NCBI RefSeq assembly: GCF_019097595.1
Contig: NC_080734.1
Location: 10,753,392 to 10,817,391, forward strand
Direction of reading: 5' to 3'
DNA: 64,000 bases
From: Hemibagrus wyckioides
Taxonomy: Eukaryota > Chordata > Actinopteri > Siluriformes > Bagridae
Shown here: piece after piece, positions 27,481 to 38,931 of the stretch
Layout of the letters: every line of letters begins with the position of its first letter
How positions within the stretch are numbered: position 1 is the first letter of the stretch
Made by a program: the position numbers and the translations under genes
Notes under the pieces: generated by a model
The model's database searches: none
Told to the model about the DNA's origin: nothing
The model's input: the letters and a program-made list of their open reading frames with translations, nothing else

Positions 27481-28095
27481 TGGTCCTTTTATTAGGAACA
27501 CCTGTACACCTGCTTATCTCTAAAATCTTCCAAATCAGACAATCAAATATCCTGCAGCTACACGTCAAGAGCTTCGGTTAATGTTCACAACAAAGGAACA
27601 GGAAAAATCTCATCTCAGTAACTTTGACCATAGTTGTTGGTGTCAAACAGGCTGGTTGTAGTATTTCTGAAGCTGCTGATCTCCTGGGATTTTCACACAC
27701 AACTGTCTCTAGAGTTTACAAAGAATGGTGCAACAAAGACAAAACACATCCAGGAAGAAGTGCTTTGTTGATGAGAGAGGTCAGAGCAGAATAGCCAGGC
27801 TGTTCCGAGCTGCCAGGAAGACTATTCTAACTTACAATCACTCTTTATAGCTGTGGTGAGCAGAAAAGCATCTCGGAATGTATAAGAACATCAAACCTTA
27901 AGGAGGATGAGCTTCAACACTAGATGACCACTTTGGATGACAAGAGCAGGAATCTGAGGCTACATTGGAAACAAGCTCACTGAAACTGGATAGTAGTATA
28001 ATAAATCTGCATCAGCAGCAGGAAGCCATGGATCAAACCTGCCGTGTGTAAAGAGTTCAGGTTGGTGGTGTTGTAATAGTGTGTGGGGAATGAAT
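27481..28095 (+). mobile_element. Third Tc1-like family, decayed copy
   Basis: Starts TTATTAGGAACACCTGTACA, the terminus of another fish Tc1-like family. Downstream sequence resembles a transposase: a helix-turn-helix region around TCTGAAGCTGCTGATCTCCT and a later GGATCAAACCTGCC block. No frame stays open. The right terminus is missing. Confidence 0.7.
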
Positions 28096-28639
28096 AGAAC
28101 TATACAATAAAGGGTTTCTCTTTCAGAGAGGATTTCAGCTAGAAACCTTTTATGAAGCAAAAAACCTTTATCTATTCAAAGATCCCTTATGTTGCCAAGG
28201 CTCTAATGACATTTTATATACGCTCAAATTTGTTTTGAATACATATTGCCTTCTGTGCAAGTGAAACTATACATGAATATAAGAAAACAGTACAAGGCCC
28301 AGTTTTGTGCATCAATAACGTTATCATTAGAAAAGCGCTATTAGAAATTTGTATAATGACTGCTAGTATTAACAAAAATAGTAAAAAAAAAAAAAAGATC
28401 TGAGAAGAGACTAATTCCTATTATAATTCTGAAGAGGTGACCTACAAGTGGACAAAAATGAAAAGGATTAACACAAAGGTAGGCAGCTGTAAATGTCCTT
28501 GTGTCTGCTTTACCTTCTAATAAAGCTGAACACTGAGACAGTGAAGGGGGGGGGGATTGGGGGGAGTGCAATATGAAAGTAAATAGGGAACGTGCTCAAA
28601 AAACGCCTTTGGCCACACGCACAAATAGCAATGTACTGG

Positions 28640-28830
28640 CGTCATTAAAAAGTTAATTAATCTTAATTAACTTCTCCTTTGTCTCAAAGTTCTTTATTGC
28701 AGGCGAAATGATTTGCCACACAAGGGGAAGAATTGGGCTGAGCCTAATGCTGTAATCAGCGGGCTGCAGGAGGCCAGACGCTCGAGCTGCTGATTGCTTT
28801 TCTGACAGAGACTTACGCTCTGACATGCTG
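28640..28830. promoter_or_regulatory. Candidate regulatory block with HNF1/homeodomain palindrome
   Basis: GTTAATTAATCTTAATTAAC (28652-28671) is an inverted repeat with 9-bp arms, close to an HNF1-type or paired homeodomain site. It is followed by unique sequence with TTTGTCTCAAAG and TAATCAGCGGGC. No repeat or ORF explains the block. Confidence 0.3.
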
Positions 28831-29217
28831 CCGTGCCTTTCCTCTTTCTCCCTCCTTCTCTCTCTCTCTACCACCCTCTTCTGTTTGAGGAACAATATAC
28901 ATCAGGCACAGTTTGAAACAGAAAGTGTAAAATCCAACACGAGGATCTGGCGGTTTTTCTCTCGAGCTGTTCGCAAACGCACAACTGAGCATGTCATGTT
29001 GCAGTTAACAGGCAAACGCTGGCTTTGCATGACAATGTTATTTGGTGTTGCAGTAGTGAATGAGGTGGAATGAAAGAGAAGACATACTTGCTTTCCCTTT
29101 AACTCAGTGTTTGTTTGAGAGCTGCCTGGATGTGAAGATGCATTAAATTAAAAAGAATGGAAAATGAGACGCTGTGAAACATTTAGTGTAAGGAAAAATA
29201 CTGTATTTTTCCCCCTT

Positions 29218-29450
29218 TTCTTTACTGTGTATCAGTGAATCCTCTCAAGGTTTCTTCCTCATATCATCTCAGGGAGTTTTTCCTTGCCACCGTCGCCTCA
29301 GGCTTGCTCATCAGGGATAAATGTTAGAGATAAAATAGTAGCTTAACTTTAAACTTTATCATTTTTTCTGTTTCTATACTTCTGTAAAGCCGCTTTGAGA
29401 CAATGTCCATTGTTAAAAGTGCTATACAAATAAACTGAATTGAATTGAAT
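29218..29450 (+). repeat. Dispersed fish repeat ending in (GAATT)n
   Basis: CTCTCAAGGTTTCTTCCTCA, GGGAGTTTTTCCTTGCCACC and TAAAGCCGCTTTGAGACAAT, ending in TGAATTGAATTGAATG, is a sequence I know to be widespread in fish genomes. I cannot assign it firmly to a class. Confidence 0.65.
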
Positions 29451-29534
29451 GTTTTTCGCTGATATATGAGTAATATAATAAAACATAACTTGTTACATTT
29501 GCCTGAAGAGTTTTTCAAAGCCGCTTCCTTTTGA

Positions 29535-29675
29535 GGAAGATACAACTGAGCAGTAGAAGGTTAAAGGTCTTACACAAGGACCCAACCTTAGTAGCTATGC
29601 AGCACTGGGATCTGAACTCATGACCTTCTGATTTGAAGCTCAGAGGCTTACGCACTGTGCCACCACTTCTAAAAC
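29535..29675 (-). repeat. tRNA-derived SINE
   Basis: Read on the minus strand, a head GGTGGCACAGTGCGTAAGCC and a B-box-like GGTCATGAGTTCAGATCCC are followed by a CCTTGTGTAAGACCTTTAAC body. Similar in layout to the SINE at 53881 but more diverged. Confidence 0.6.
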
Positions 29676-29858
29676 GAGGAAAAAAAGTTTGACATTTCAG
29701 CAGCTTATCAAACGAAAGTCTCTTTACTAGCATAAAAACCTGGATTCATAGGGGGTTTGTTTTTCTCCTAGATAGTTGCTAAAATAAATGGTTTAAAAAA
29801 AAGATTTTTTAGATTTCGACACAGAGAAATGTTACCATACTCACTTGAATGTGATATA

Positions 29859-30601
29859 CAGTAATCCCCTGTTTACTGTAGGGGTTATGTTCCAAACCCA
29901 CCTGAGATAAACGAAAATCTGCGATACACGGACGCCACCCACAAATGCATTTTTTTTTATTGTTAAAGCCGTAAATTACCCTCCCACACTCTTTAAACAC
30001 ACACAGAAAACATTTGCAAGCATATAGAGAGATGAATTTTGGGTAAATTCGTAGAAATTTATAGTGACAATTATACACATTAATAGTGAGTACTGTATGT
30101 ATGTTCCTTGCCAGAAGCCTTAGAAGGTGCAGAGCGTTTGGGCGACATGTAGGACTTACAGAAAAAACGTAAAACACGCGAAAAACTGGAATGCTGGAGA
30201 ATTCTGCTTCCCTTTCCCCAACTGCACACATAGCCAGCAGCCAATCACGATGGTGATTAAATGAATGGGGCATTCCGATTGGCCAGACTCGTTCCTCCAG
30301 CCATACTGTATTTTGATTTTCCGCATCCCCGAACCGCGCTTTCCTAAACAATGCTACGCTGTACAGTATTCGATATGTTATTAACATTTTACCTTATTTT
30401 AATTAATGTTTATATTTTGTAATTAATTAATACATATTTTTATTAATAAATTACCTTATTTCAACATAAAAACAATTCATTATAAGGTTTGCGGATACCG
30501 TGATATACCGGGAAAATCCGCAAAAAACATTGTTATGTTCCAAATAAAAATCTGCGATATACCGGGACCGCGATGAACTGCAATATAGAGGGGGATTACT
30601 G
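29859..30601. mobile_element. pogo/Tigger-like MITE, 743 bp
   Basis: The terminal inverted repeats CAGTAATCCCCTGTTTACTG and GGGGGATTACTG have TA on both sides (29857-29858, 30602-30603). Subterminal sequence at both ends contains ATCTGCGATA-type motifs and GTTATGTTCCAAA repeats, a style seen in pogo/Tigger-derived elements. There is no transposase. The family assignment is by terminal similarity only. The right end abuts an (AAT)n tract. Confidence 0.7.
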
Positions 30602-30611
30602 TAGCAATACT

Positions 30612-30612
<1 letters not shown>

Positions 30613-30653
<41 letters not shown>
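30613..30653 (+). repeat. (AAT)n microsatellite
   Basis: About thirteen copies of AAT directly after the pogo-like MITE. Confidence 0.95.
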
Positions 30654-30656
<3 letters not shown>

Positions 30657-31619
30657 TTCCTGCAAAATAAATACTTTTTATTTTTTTATTTTTTTATTTT
30701 TTTTGTTCATTTACAGTGAAAGCTCCGCCGGGAGGAACAAACAAACCCTCAAGCCCATTTTCAAATATAAATATATGTCTCTCCATTCCATTTTAAACCC
30801 AGATTTAAGTAGACTGAGGGTTGATCTACAACAGGAGCTGTAGCCCGAAATGTGTTTTGCTTACACTTCACCCTGTCTGGAAGTTTGTATTTCACGCCTA
30901 GAGATGCTGTCTCTCATGCGTCTCTGTGTGTGCACGGCAGATTCCAGGCGGCCTTATTATTTCACAGTGCGGAGTGAGGTAAATATGAAGGGAGGCAGAG
31001 AGGCACGCCACAGCTCAGCACTAGGGGCTGCTGGGAGAACAGGGCCGCCATCTTGCCTGCATTATCTCCCTTCCATATGTTCACCCTAGGCTGCCTCATG
31101 CCGCCGTAATTGACTTTCTCCCATAGAGCCCAGCCATAGCTGCAGGCAGTAGTGCACGTATGTGCCTGTGCTCACCCTGATAAAACTATTACCCACTCCC
31201 CGGTGATTCTGTGTGTGCACTCGATGTGCGTGCGTTTGTCGCTGTGCACGCACGAGTCTAAAACTGTAACCTAACCATTGCATCATAGCTGGAATACGGA
31301 GACATGGTAGAAGTTCTGGTACAGAAAAAGATCTGAGACTTGGACTGAACTCGTACCCACACAAGCTGTCATGCTCTTCTCGGTGTTGAAATAGAAACCC
31401 CGCTCTGCTACAGAGGATTTATGCTGTGGATGCTTTACATATGAGAAAATAACCAACAGCTCCCATACTGCAGAATCCTGCTGATTCTTCCCGCTCCTGG
31501 AGCTCCTGTGTTTGATCTGCTCCTGATAAAGCATCACCTGTGGCACTACTGTAATTTTTTTTCCACTGATTCGCCTCGGGCTCTGTTATCAACGGCTCAG
31601 ACCGGGAGCTTTTAAGTGT

Positions 31620-31745
31620 CGCAGAGCTGATTGTCACCCGGGCTCGTTAAATTCGTTAATTTTATTGAAGGCTGTCACGTTTGCATAGGGGAAGAGGAGC
31701 AGTAAATTATTCATCATCCCTTGAAATGCAAACGACAGCTGAGGC
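31620..31745. promoter_or_regulatory. Candidate regulatory block with POU/homeodomain motifs
   Basis: TTAAATTCGTTAATTTTATT, GTTTGCATA and CAGTAAATTATTCATCAT and TGAAATGCAAAC occur within 120 bp of non-repetitive sequence. Confidence 0.25.
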
Positions 31746-31826
31746 AAGGGAGTCGTGCTATGTAGGTCACTTCCTTTCCTAACACGCCCCCCCCTTCACC
31801 CCCCACCCCCCAAAACCACCAGTCAC

Positions 31827-31843
31827 AGAGAGAGAGAGAGAGA

Positions 31844-31899
<56 letters not shown>

Positions 31900-31905
31900 G
31901 AGAGA
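31827..31905 (+). repeat. (GA)n microsatellite
   Basis: Almost pure GA over about 79 bp with a few AAAG interruptions. A poly-C rich stretch precedes it (about 31788-31811). Confidence 0.95.
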
Positions 31906-32639
31906 ATTAACAGCAGCAGAACCAATTGCAGTTCATTCTGCTGAAAATCCAACAATTGCAACAAACTCTCATATACCGCAATGGACTGAAAAAAGAGAAA
32001 ATCCTTAGGTCCCTTAATTGTAACTCCAGAAGCAACTTCTCATTACCTACAGACTTCGTGAACTGAAACTACACTGGTTTATATCTGAGAGTGATTTTAT
32101 GCACAAATCTGATTGGTCTGAAGGTGTTTATTAATTCTCATGAACAGCAGCTCTGCAAGGTTTATATCAATTCCTTCATTTTAAAGCTATATTCACGTAT
32201 ACAGTGATTTCAATCATAGTGATACTACAAAGTCACCAGTAGGCATTCCTACTACCAGTTGCCATAGTAATAAAGTTTCTCAGTGGGTGGTGCAACTAGC
32301 ATTCCACTGACAAAAAATCAGCTTCTTGCTGCTAATATGTAATATTATGGAGGGAGGAGCAGTGTGTACTCTCCACGGCCTTCACTCCCATTGGTAGTTG
32401 CTACACTAATTCGCCCTATATTCGCATAAATGATGGACACGCCCACATCAAAGCACAGACAGCCGTGCTGTCATTGTCATGTAGCCCGGGCGTCACCAAT
32501 TCGGTCGCTTTGTCGCTCACTGTATGTTCACAAGTTGCGTAACACTGTATCTTTTCTATGGTAACAACTGAGAGACTTGTTCTACATTAATGAATTTAAA
32601 ACTTAACTCGAATCTTTTTAAAACTTTTTATCTCATTTT

Positions 32640-32765
32640 TCTTATCCAATTGAGAGTTAAGGACCTTACTCAAGGGCCCAGTGGTGACAGCTAGGTGGAC
32701 CTGAGATTCAAACTCACAACCTTCCAATCAGTAGTCCAATGCCTTAACCACTAAGCTAAGCTAAA
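32640..32765 (-). repeat. tRNA-derived SINE, 5'-part copy
   Basis: Reverse orientation: AAGGACCTTACTCAAGGGCC, GAGATTCAAACTCACAACCT and GCCTTAACCACTAAG match the head and body of the SINE at 53881. Confidence 0.7.
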
Positions 32766-33377
32766 AGACATGCACAATCATTTATATAGTGAGTGAGTAC
32801 AATGCTTTGCAACAATCTCAAATATGTTTCTTTGTTAGTGCTGTGACTAAACCTTCTTGCAACCTCACCTTATACCAGAGAACATCTTGTTCATAATTCA
32901 GAAGGGTCAGTAAGTTGTGACAATTACTAAAAATTATGCTTCAAGGTGAGTAACTAAAAAAGAAAGTGTTATGACACTACAGTCAGTTTCTATAAGCCTG
33001 AAAGACGTTGTTTAATATTGGGCTTGTATTTGATATAGAAGAAAGAACCACAGTTTGGTCAGATCTTGCTCAACTCTTATTTATTATGTAGCATGAAAGG
33101 ACTAAAGACATTTCAGGAAACGAATCACAAAAGCTTACTTGACGTGGCTTATGTAACTTTAATAAGCAATATAGTAAAAAGAGCACTTCAAGGGTTCTGC
33201 AAGATTTTTTGGATAATTGAGGGTTCTTAGCTTTCTTAAAGGGTTCTCTCTAGAATATGAAAAAAAAATATTACCAACCTCCCCAAAATGGTTTTTCAGC
33301 TGATGGTTACTCTCAATCCCTGACCTAGTGATCTAGTCTGAGTATGTTTTTGATAGAGACTACAAAACACTTCAGTA

Positions 33378-33425
33378 AGTCACTGTGGATAAGGGCGTCT
33401 GCCAAATGCCATAAATGGAAATGGA
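33378..33425 (+). repeat. SINE tail fragment
   Basis: AAGTCACTGTGGATAAGGGC followed by GTCTGCCAAATGCCATAAAT matches the 3' tail of the SINE at 53881. No tRNA-like head is present. Confidence 0.6.
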
Positions 33426-33689
33426 AATGTGGAATGAGAAACTCTCTGTTGTAGGGCTTTTGGAACAACCAATGAATAGAAGGTTTTCGATTTAACCTTC
33501 TTCCAAGACTGAATCTCGCAATAAATTACACAAATATTCCTACTCTAGGATTGCTCTCAAACAATCCCTTTCTAACTCTCTGATTTTCATGTGCTTGATA
33601 AAGGAACGCCATACGGTAGTAAAGTAAATCTATAACAGACCATAAAGACATATCACTCTAAATAAATAGAAAAATAAAGACTGAGTTTC

Positions 33690-33690
<1 letters not shown>

Positions 33691-33772
<82 letters not shown>
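33691..33772 (+). repeat. (GATA)n microsatellite
   Basis: About twenty uninterrupted copies of the tetramer GATA. Long pure tracts of this kind are usually polymorphic. Confidence 0.98.
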
Positions 33773-33773
<1 letters not shown>

Positions 33774-36680
33774 ACTTTTCTAGAAATGGGAAAGCTTCCT
33801 ACACCCTATGTTCCCTTCTTTACCTTGTGGAATTCCTTTGCTTTATTAGATCTGAGGCTTTCATATTGTTGTCAAGTTATTAAAGGTCATCCGATGACCT
33901 AAAATCTCCATCCATTCCACCATCTCTCACTCTTTCCATTGCCTGCCTGAGTCTCTCAGTATGACTAAGTTTTGCTCTTATTTCCCTTTTCATTATGATT
34001 CAAAGTCAGTGTGCTTTTTAGTCTGCTGTGCTGGTGGGGGGCGTCTGTACTCTCTGTGGGAACAGGCAGCCATTTTGGCTGCATACAGAGAACCTGATGG
34101 CGTAAATACGGCTGCCATCAATCAATCCCTGGAGTCCTGCAGCGACACCATCCCTAATCTCTAACTCACTCTTGCACTCACTCTCTGAGTTACATTTAAA
34201 GGCACATGGCTCTGTAACAAAGCACCAGTGACCTAAATGACAGTGATCGGAAAGGCTATACACCTATAAGAGAGTCGACAGAGTTGATTCAGATTAATAT
34301 GAATAACTTCTTCATTAGTAAGGATGACCCATTTATTTACTACACACAGATTCTGCAGCGTAAGCCACACGTTACATCAAATGCACTTCAGGTCCGGGCG
34401 ATTTATTTTATTTTATTTTTTATTTCTAATTTAACCAATGATGATTACATAGATCATGATTTGGATATAACCACGAGAGAAGGAGATATAATGGAAGGAG
34501 TAGATGGGGAACACATGGCTTACAGCATGATCCAATGTTCTCTGGAATAAGTGAAACCGCCAGTTTAGATGAGGAAACAGCTGTGAGTCTGTAGGTAGCT
34601 TAATCAAAATGAGCATGCAAACCAAGTGTTCAGACAGTACCTGTCAGCGTTGTGCTGTTTCACACGTCATGCACACTATCACTGTCACGACTCCACACTA
34701 CACTCTCCTTAAACTTTGTCTAGTTGGGAATTAAGTGTTTTACATGCATATTCATTTTTAGTCCAGTGATGAGGAGTGCGAGGGCGTTAGTTACTTTAAA
34801 CTTTAATTTATAACCAAGACCTCATCATTTGCTGCTTACGGGAGATGGAAAACTTGTATTAAGAAGTCATTACCACTGGAGTTGGGCACTCAAAAACCGG
34901 TAACTGATAAACACCAAACTAAGCACTTCAGTAAGTTTTTACAGCAAAACTGATCAAATCTGTCAGGAAGAATGGGAGGGAGGATAAATCAGCAAACTTC
35001 TGCAAGAGAAAGTTAGGTATTAATATATTTGTCATTGTGTGAACAGACTTGGATTAGAATTTATTAGCTATCTTGTTGACTAAAATTCACCTAGGGTTAA
35101 GTTTATTCTACACAGCTGTTAGAAATGAGCGCCATTAAGTACAGCAGTTCAGTTCAATGTTGTAGGTGGGAGCTTTGACAGTGCTAGTGCCAGTTATTCT
35201 CAAACTACCATGGTCCTCACCACATGTAATGACTCATTTGCTCAAAAGATGTTGTTCTTTAATAATTATTCCTTTCATGACTTGTTTACTGTCAAAGTTA
35301 TGGACAAAAAAGGGTATTTTGCTATCTGTATCAAAATCAAGGTATGATATGGAAAATTTTCTAATCAAGCCTTGTGCTACTCAACACAATGGTCCTGCAA
35401 TGATCTGTAAATTCGGTGTACTTTACTGCATAATTGAATCCCTTGCACAAAAATACCACAAATCCAACAATGCACTTCGGTGTTTGATTACGTTTTGGAA
35501 ACTGTGGCTAGACACACACATCTGAAGGATAAAGCTTATTTCTAAATTTCACATCACCTACTTCCGGCATGAAGATTCTATTGAATCTGAATAATTAGCA
35601 AAAAATAGTGCCAGGATCTGGAAACATAGCTCTGTGTTATTTTAGAAAGACAGTACAAGAAGAACACTTAACATGTCTGGCCACACTAAGTGAGATTTTA
35701 CATGCGACAATGTTGAAATGACACTGAGTTTGTCATGACTGGCATCATGGTTGAAGAACTGTGGTTATGCTTCATTAACAAAATTAAATGTACTATCTGG
35801 AACAGCAGCTCATCTCAACACAAAATGGGTTTTCCAAATAATAAAGGTCCTACTATTTCTGAAATAGCATGTGAGCTGGTATGACAAGCAGCTTAGCTGT
35901 AAATGGAAATGACTTATGCTAGGCTTTCATTAATTTGGGTGGTGCAGTTGGAAGGAGCGATTAAGAATAGTCTCTTGATTTTACATTCAACTGAAGATTC
36001 AGCTTGAGTCAAGACAAAAATGTCAAACCCATTTTTTAAAAATATGCTGTAAAATTTCTTTTCTAATGGTGAAAAAAGCAGGAATTTTGGGTCACTGTCA
36101 GGTTTACATGGTGTCCCCTGACAATTTTTGTTCTCCTTGACAATTTTAATTCTCAAAGGGTCCTCTTAATATTCAGGGTCCTAGAACTCATCTTCACATC
36201 CTCCCTCCCACCAACACTGCTAGATATTATATTTTGAAGCAAATTCAGAGACAGAGAAAGAGAAAAGAGCCTGTGGATGGTTTATTGACAATTTTTGAAC
36301 TGGACTGAGTGGCATGTGAGCAGGAAGGAGACCAGCTGAAACTTAAGACCTGAGCAGACAGGAGCTGAATGCTAATTGAAAAGAAAAAGGTCGGAGCTGA
36401 AAGGCACAAGCCATCCCTTAGCACCCCCCCCTTGCTGGCAGGAGCTGTGGAGGTTCTCATCATCTATGATTACGACTCCCTGACAGCAGTGAATTTCCCC
36501 ATACTGTAAATCAATACAGGTGGAATGTAAACAGGGGTCTGTGTTGATCATTGGCATTCTGGCCTCATCCAAGTGAATATTGTTAACTCTTATATGTATG
36601 TTATCAATCTATAAACCTACAAATTTGATCCTGTGACCATTTGATCCTGTGTGTGTGTGGGGGGGGTGTTAATATATGAG

Positions 36681-36682
36681 AC

Positions 36683-36745
<63 letters not shown>
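36681..36745 (+). repeat. (GA)n microsatellite
   Basis: 65 bp of GA with one AAAG interruption. Confidence 0.95.
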
Positions 36746-36749
<4 letters not shown>

Positions 36750-37374
36750 AAAAGGGGAAGAAAAAAGTGGCAATTAAGAGTTTATGCAAATGTGCAGCTT
36801 TTAAGTCCTCAACAAAAGTACTTTGTTTTTATTTTGTTCTCTGCTGGTGTTTGAGGCAAGTGGATGTATTTGTGTGTGAGTGTGCTCATGATGATGAGAT
36901 TGTGAGTGTGGGTAAAGGTGTATGCGCCTACCGTATATCCCTGTGCAATATTGTATACAATAAAATTGTATTGTCCTTTCATTAGTGGGGAAATCGTTCT
37001 AACGGCGCCACCCTATCCAAACCCCACACCTCAGTGACACTCCAGCTGAAATGCCGCAGTGCCCTTAGCTGGCAGTGCCACTCAACTCCCTCTTGGCTTC
37101 CATGCTAGGCTGACTTCAGACTGGGAACGGTGCCAAGCCTCAGTTGCTTGGGAGAGATGGGGAGAGAGAAAAAGAGAGGGGAAAAAAGATTGCTTTTGAC
37201 CATAACATATGGTTAAACCAGTCTTAACACAAAGAATGCACCTTCCCATACACGAATATGTACACACATTTAGATCTAGAGAAATGGGTGTGGGAATATA
37301 GAGACAGATAGAGAGAAAACAGGAATAAAAAGGACAGGGGAAGAATGAATGCAGAGAAGCTAGTTGGGGGTGAG

Positions 37375-37470
37375 AGAGAGAGAGAGAGAGATAAAGAAAG
37401 TGAGAGAGGGAGAGAGAGACAGAGAGAGACAGAGGGAGAGAGAGAGAAAGAGAGAGGGAGAGAGAGAGAT
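37375..37470 (+). repeat. Imperfect (GA)n tract
   Basis: About 95 bp of GA with frequent GG and AC interruptions. Confidence 0.9.
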
Positions 37471-38377
37471 GAAAATCAATAGCTAGGTTCCATGCAGGGC
37501 AGGCTGCTGTGGACTGTGTTGTCAAGGTGACAGAGGAGCTGTGGGGCTTGGTGGCGTTGGCTGATAAATGGGCGGCAGGTGAATGACCTCATGCTACCAA
37601 CACTGCTCCACACACTCCACACACTGCGCTCAACCTCCAGTCATTCCAATAATACAAAACACTGTGCTTTGTGTACTCCATACACTATATATATACTATC
37701 GCACTTTATGATAATCTGGTTAAAAAAAGCCTAAGCTACAGGGAAGGAAAATAAGTACCTTTTTTTATATTTTATAAACTTACTATGCAAATATCACTTC
37801 AAATGTCTTTTGACTTATGATTACAAACCAAAAAGTATTCATAAGCACACAAATATGAAAATAAAAGACAAATATGTTAATAGCAATATAAATTGCTAAG
37901 GAAGATGAATATACAGTATGTGGAAGAGAGCAGACAGAGCTGGGGTTTTTTTTCCCTCTCCAGTGTGATAGCAGAGAGCTTCCTACTGGGTGCTAATACG
38001 CAAAAGATCAAATTTGAGAAAATTTGGTAATAATGCTACTGGACATGATCATAAAAGGGCCACTATTAACATTTGCTACTATTTCAAAATAATTACATTA
38101 TTTTGAATATAATAAACATTATTACATGTATAGAATTACACAAAGAAAAATGCTGATTTAAACTATTTCTAATTCTTAGTTTTGGTATTAGTTATAGTAT
38201 TGGTATTTCTAATTCTCAGTATTCCTGAATTGCATGCTCTTGGGATCTTCTCAGTCAGCTGCATCAAACCACCCAGGAGACAAAGCTTCTGGCTGTTGCT
38301 TTTGGCTGGCTTTAATAAATAAAACACACTAGATCTCTTCTATGAAGCTTCCTATTGCAACTTTAACTGACAAAACT

Positions 38378-38384
<7 letters not shown>

Positions 38385-38472
<88 letters not shown>
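38385..38472 (+). repeat. (CT)n(TA)n compound microsatellite
   Basis: A pure CT run (to 38426) passes directly into a pure TA run (to 38472). It lies immediately before a Tc1-type MITE. Confidence 0.97.
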
Positions 38473-38473
<1 letters not shown>

Positions 38474-38490
38474 AGAGATACCCACTGGTA

Positions 38491-38911
38491 TCCGATCAGG
38501 CATAACATTATGACCACCAATAGCTCGTCTGTTGGATTGGATCACACGGGCCAGTCTTCGCTCCCCACATGCCTCAATGAACCTTGGCCACCCATGACCC
38601 TGTTGCCGGTTCACCACTGTTCCTTCCCTGGACCACTTTTGATAGATACTGACCACTGCAGACCGGGAACACCTCACAAGAGCTGCAGTTTCGGAGATGC
38701 TCTGATCCAGTCGTCTAGCCATCACAATTTGGCCCTTGTCAAAATCCTAACACTTGTCCATTTTTCCTGCTTCTAACACATCAACTTTGAGGACAAAATG
38801 TTCACTTGCTGCCTAATATATCCTACCCAGTAACAGGTGCCATGATGAGGAGATAATCAGTGTAATTCACTTCACCTGTCACTGCTCATAATGTTATGCC
38901 TGATCGGTGCA
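38491..38911 (-). mobile_element. Deletion derivative (MITE) of the second Tc1-like family
   Basis: About 420 bp from CCGATCAGGCATAACATTATG to TAATGTTATGCCTGATCGG. Like the copy at 48941 it keeps only the helix-turn-helix N-terminus of the transposase (minus strand, [20 protein letters not shown]). It directly follows a long (CT)n(TA)n tract and ends about 20 bp before Tc1 copy B. Confidence 0.8.
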
Positions 38912-38931
38912 TATATATATACACTATATTG

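Larger units (their letters stand above)
33780..38380. other. No gene recognised
   Basis: Unique AT-rich sequence and GA tracts. The longest open frame (35166-35525) shows no recognisable domain. Confidence 0.55.

Noticed and set aside
33691..33772. Regular array that might suggest a CRISPR-like repeat
   Set aside because: It is a pure tetranucleotide microsatellite without spacers, in a vertebrate genome.
35166..35525. 119-codon plus-strand frame
   Set aside because: No motif I recognise, unremarkable composition for AT-rich DNA, and no supporting splice sites or neighbours.
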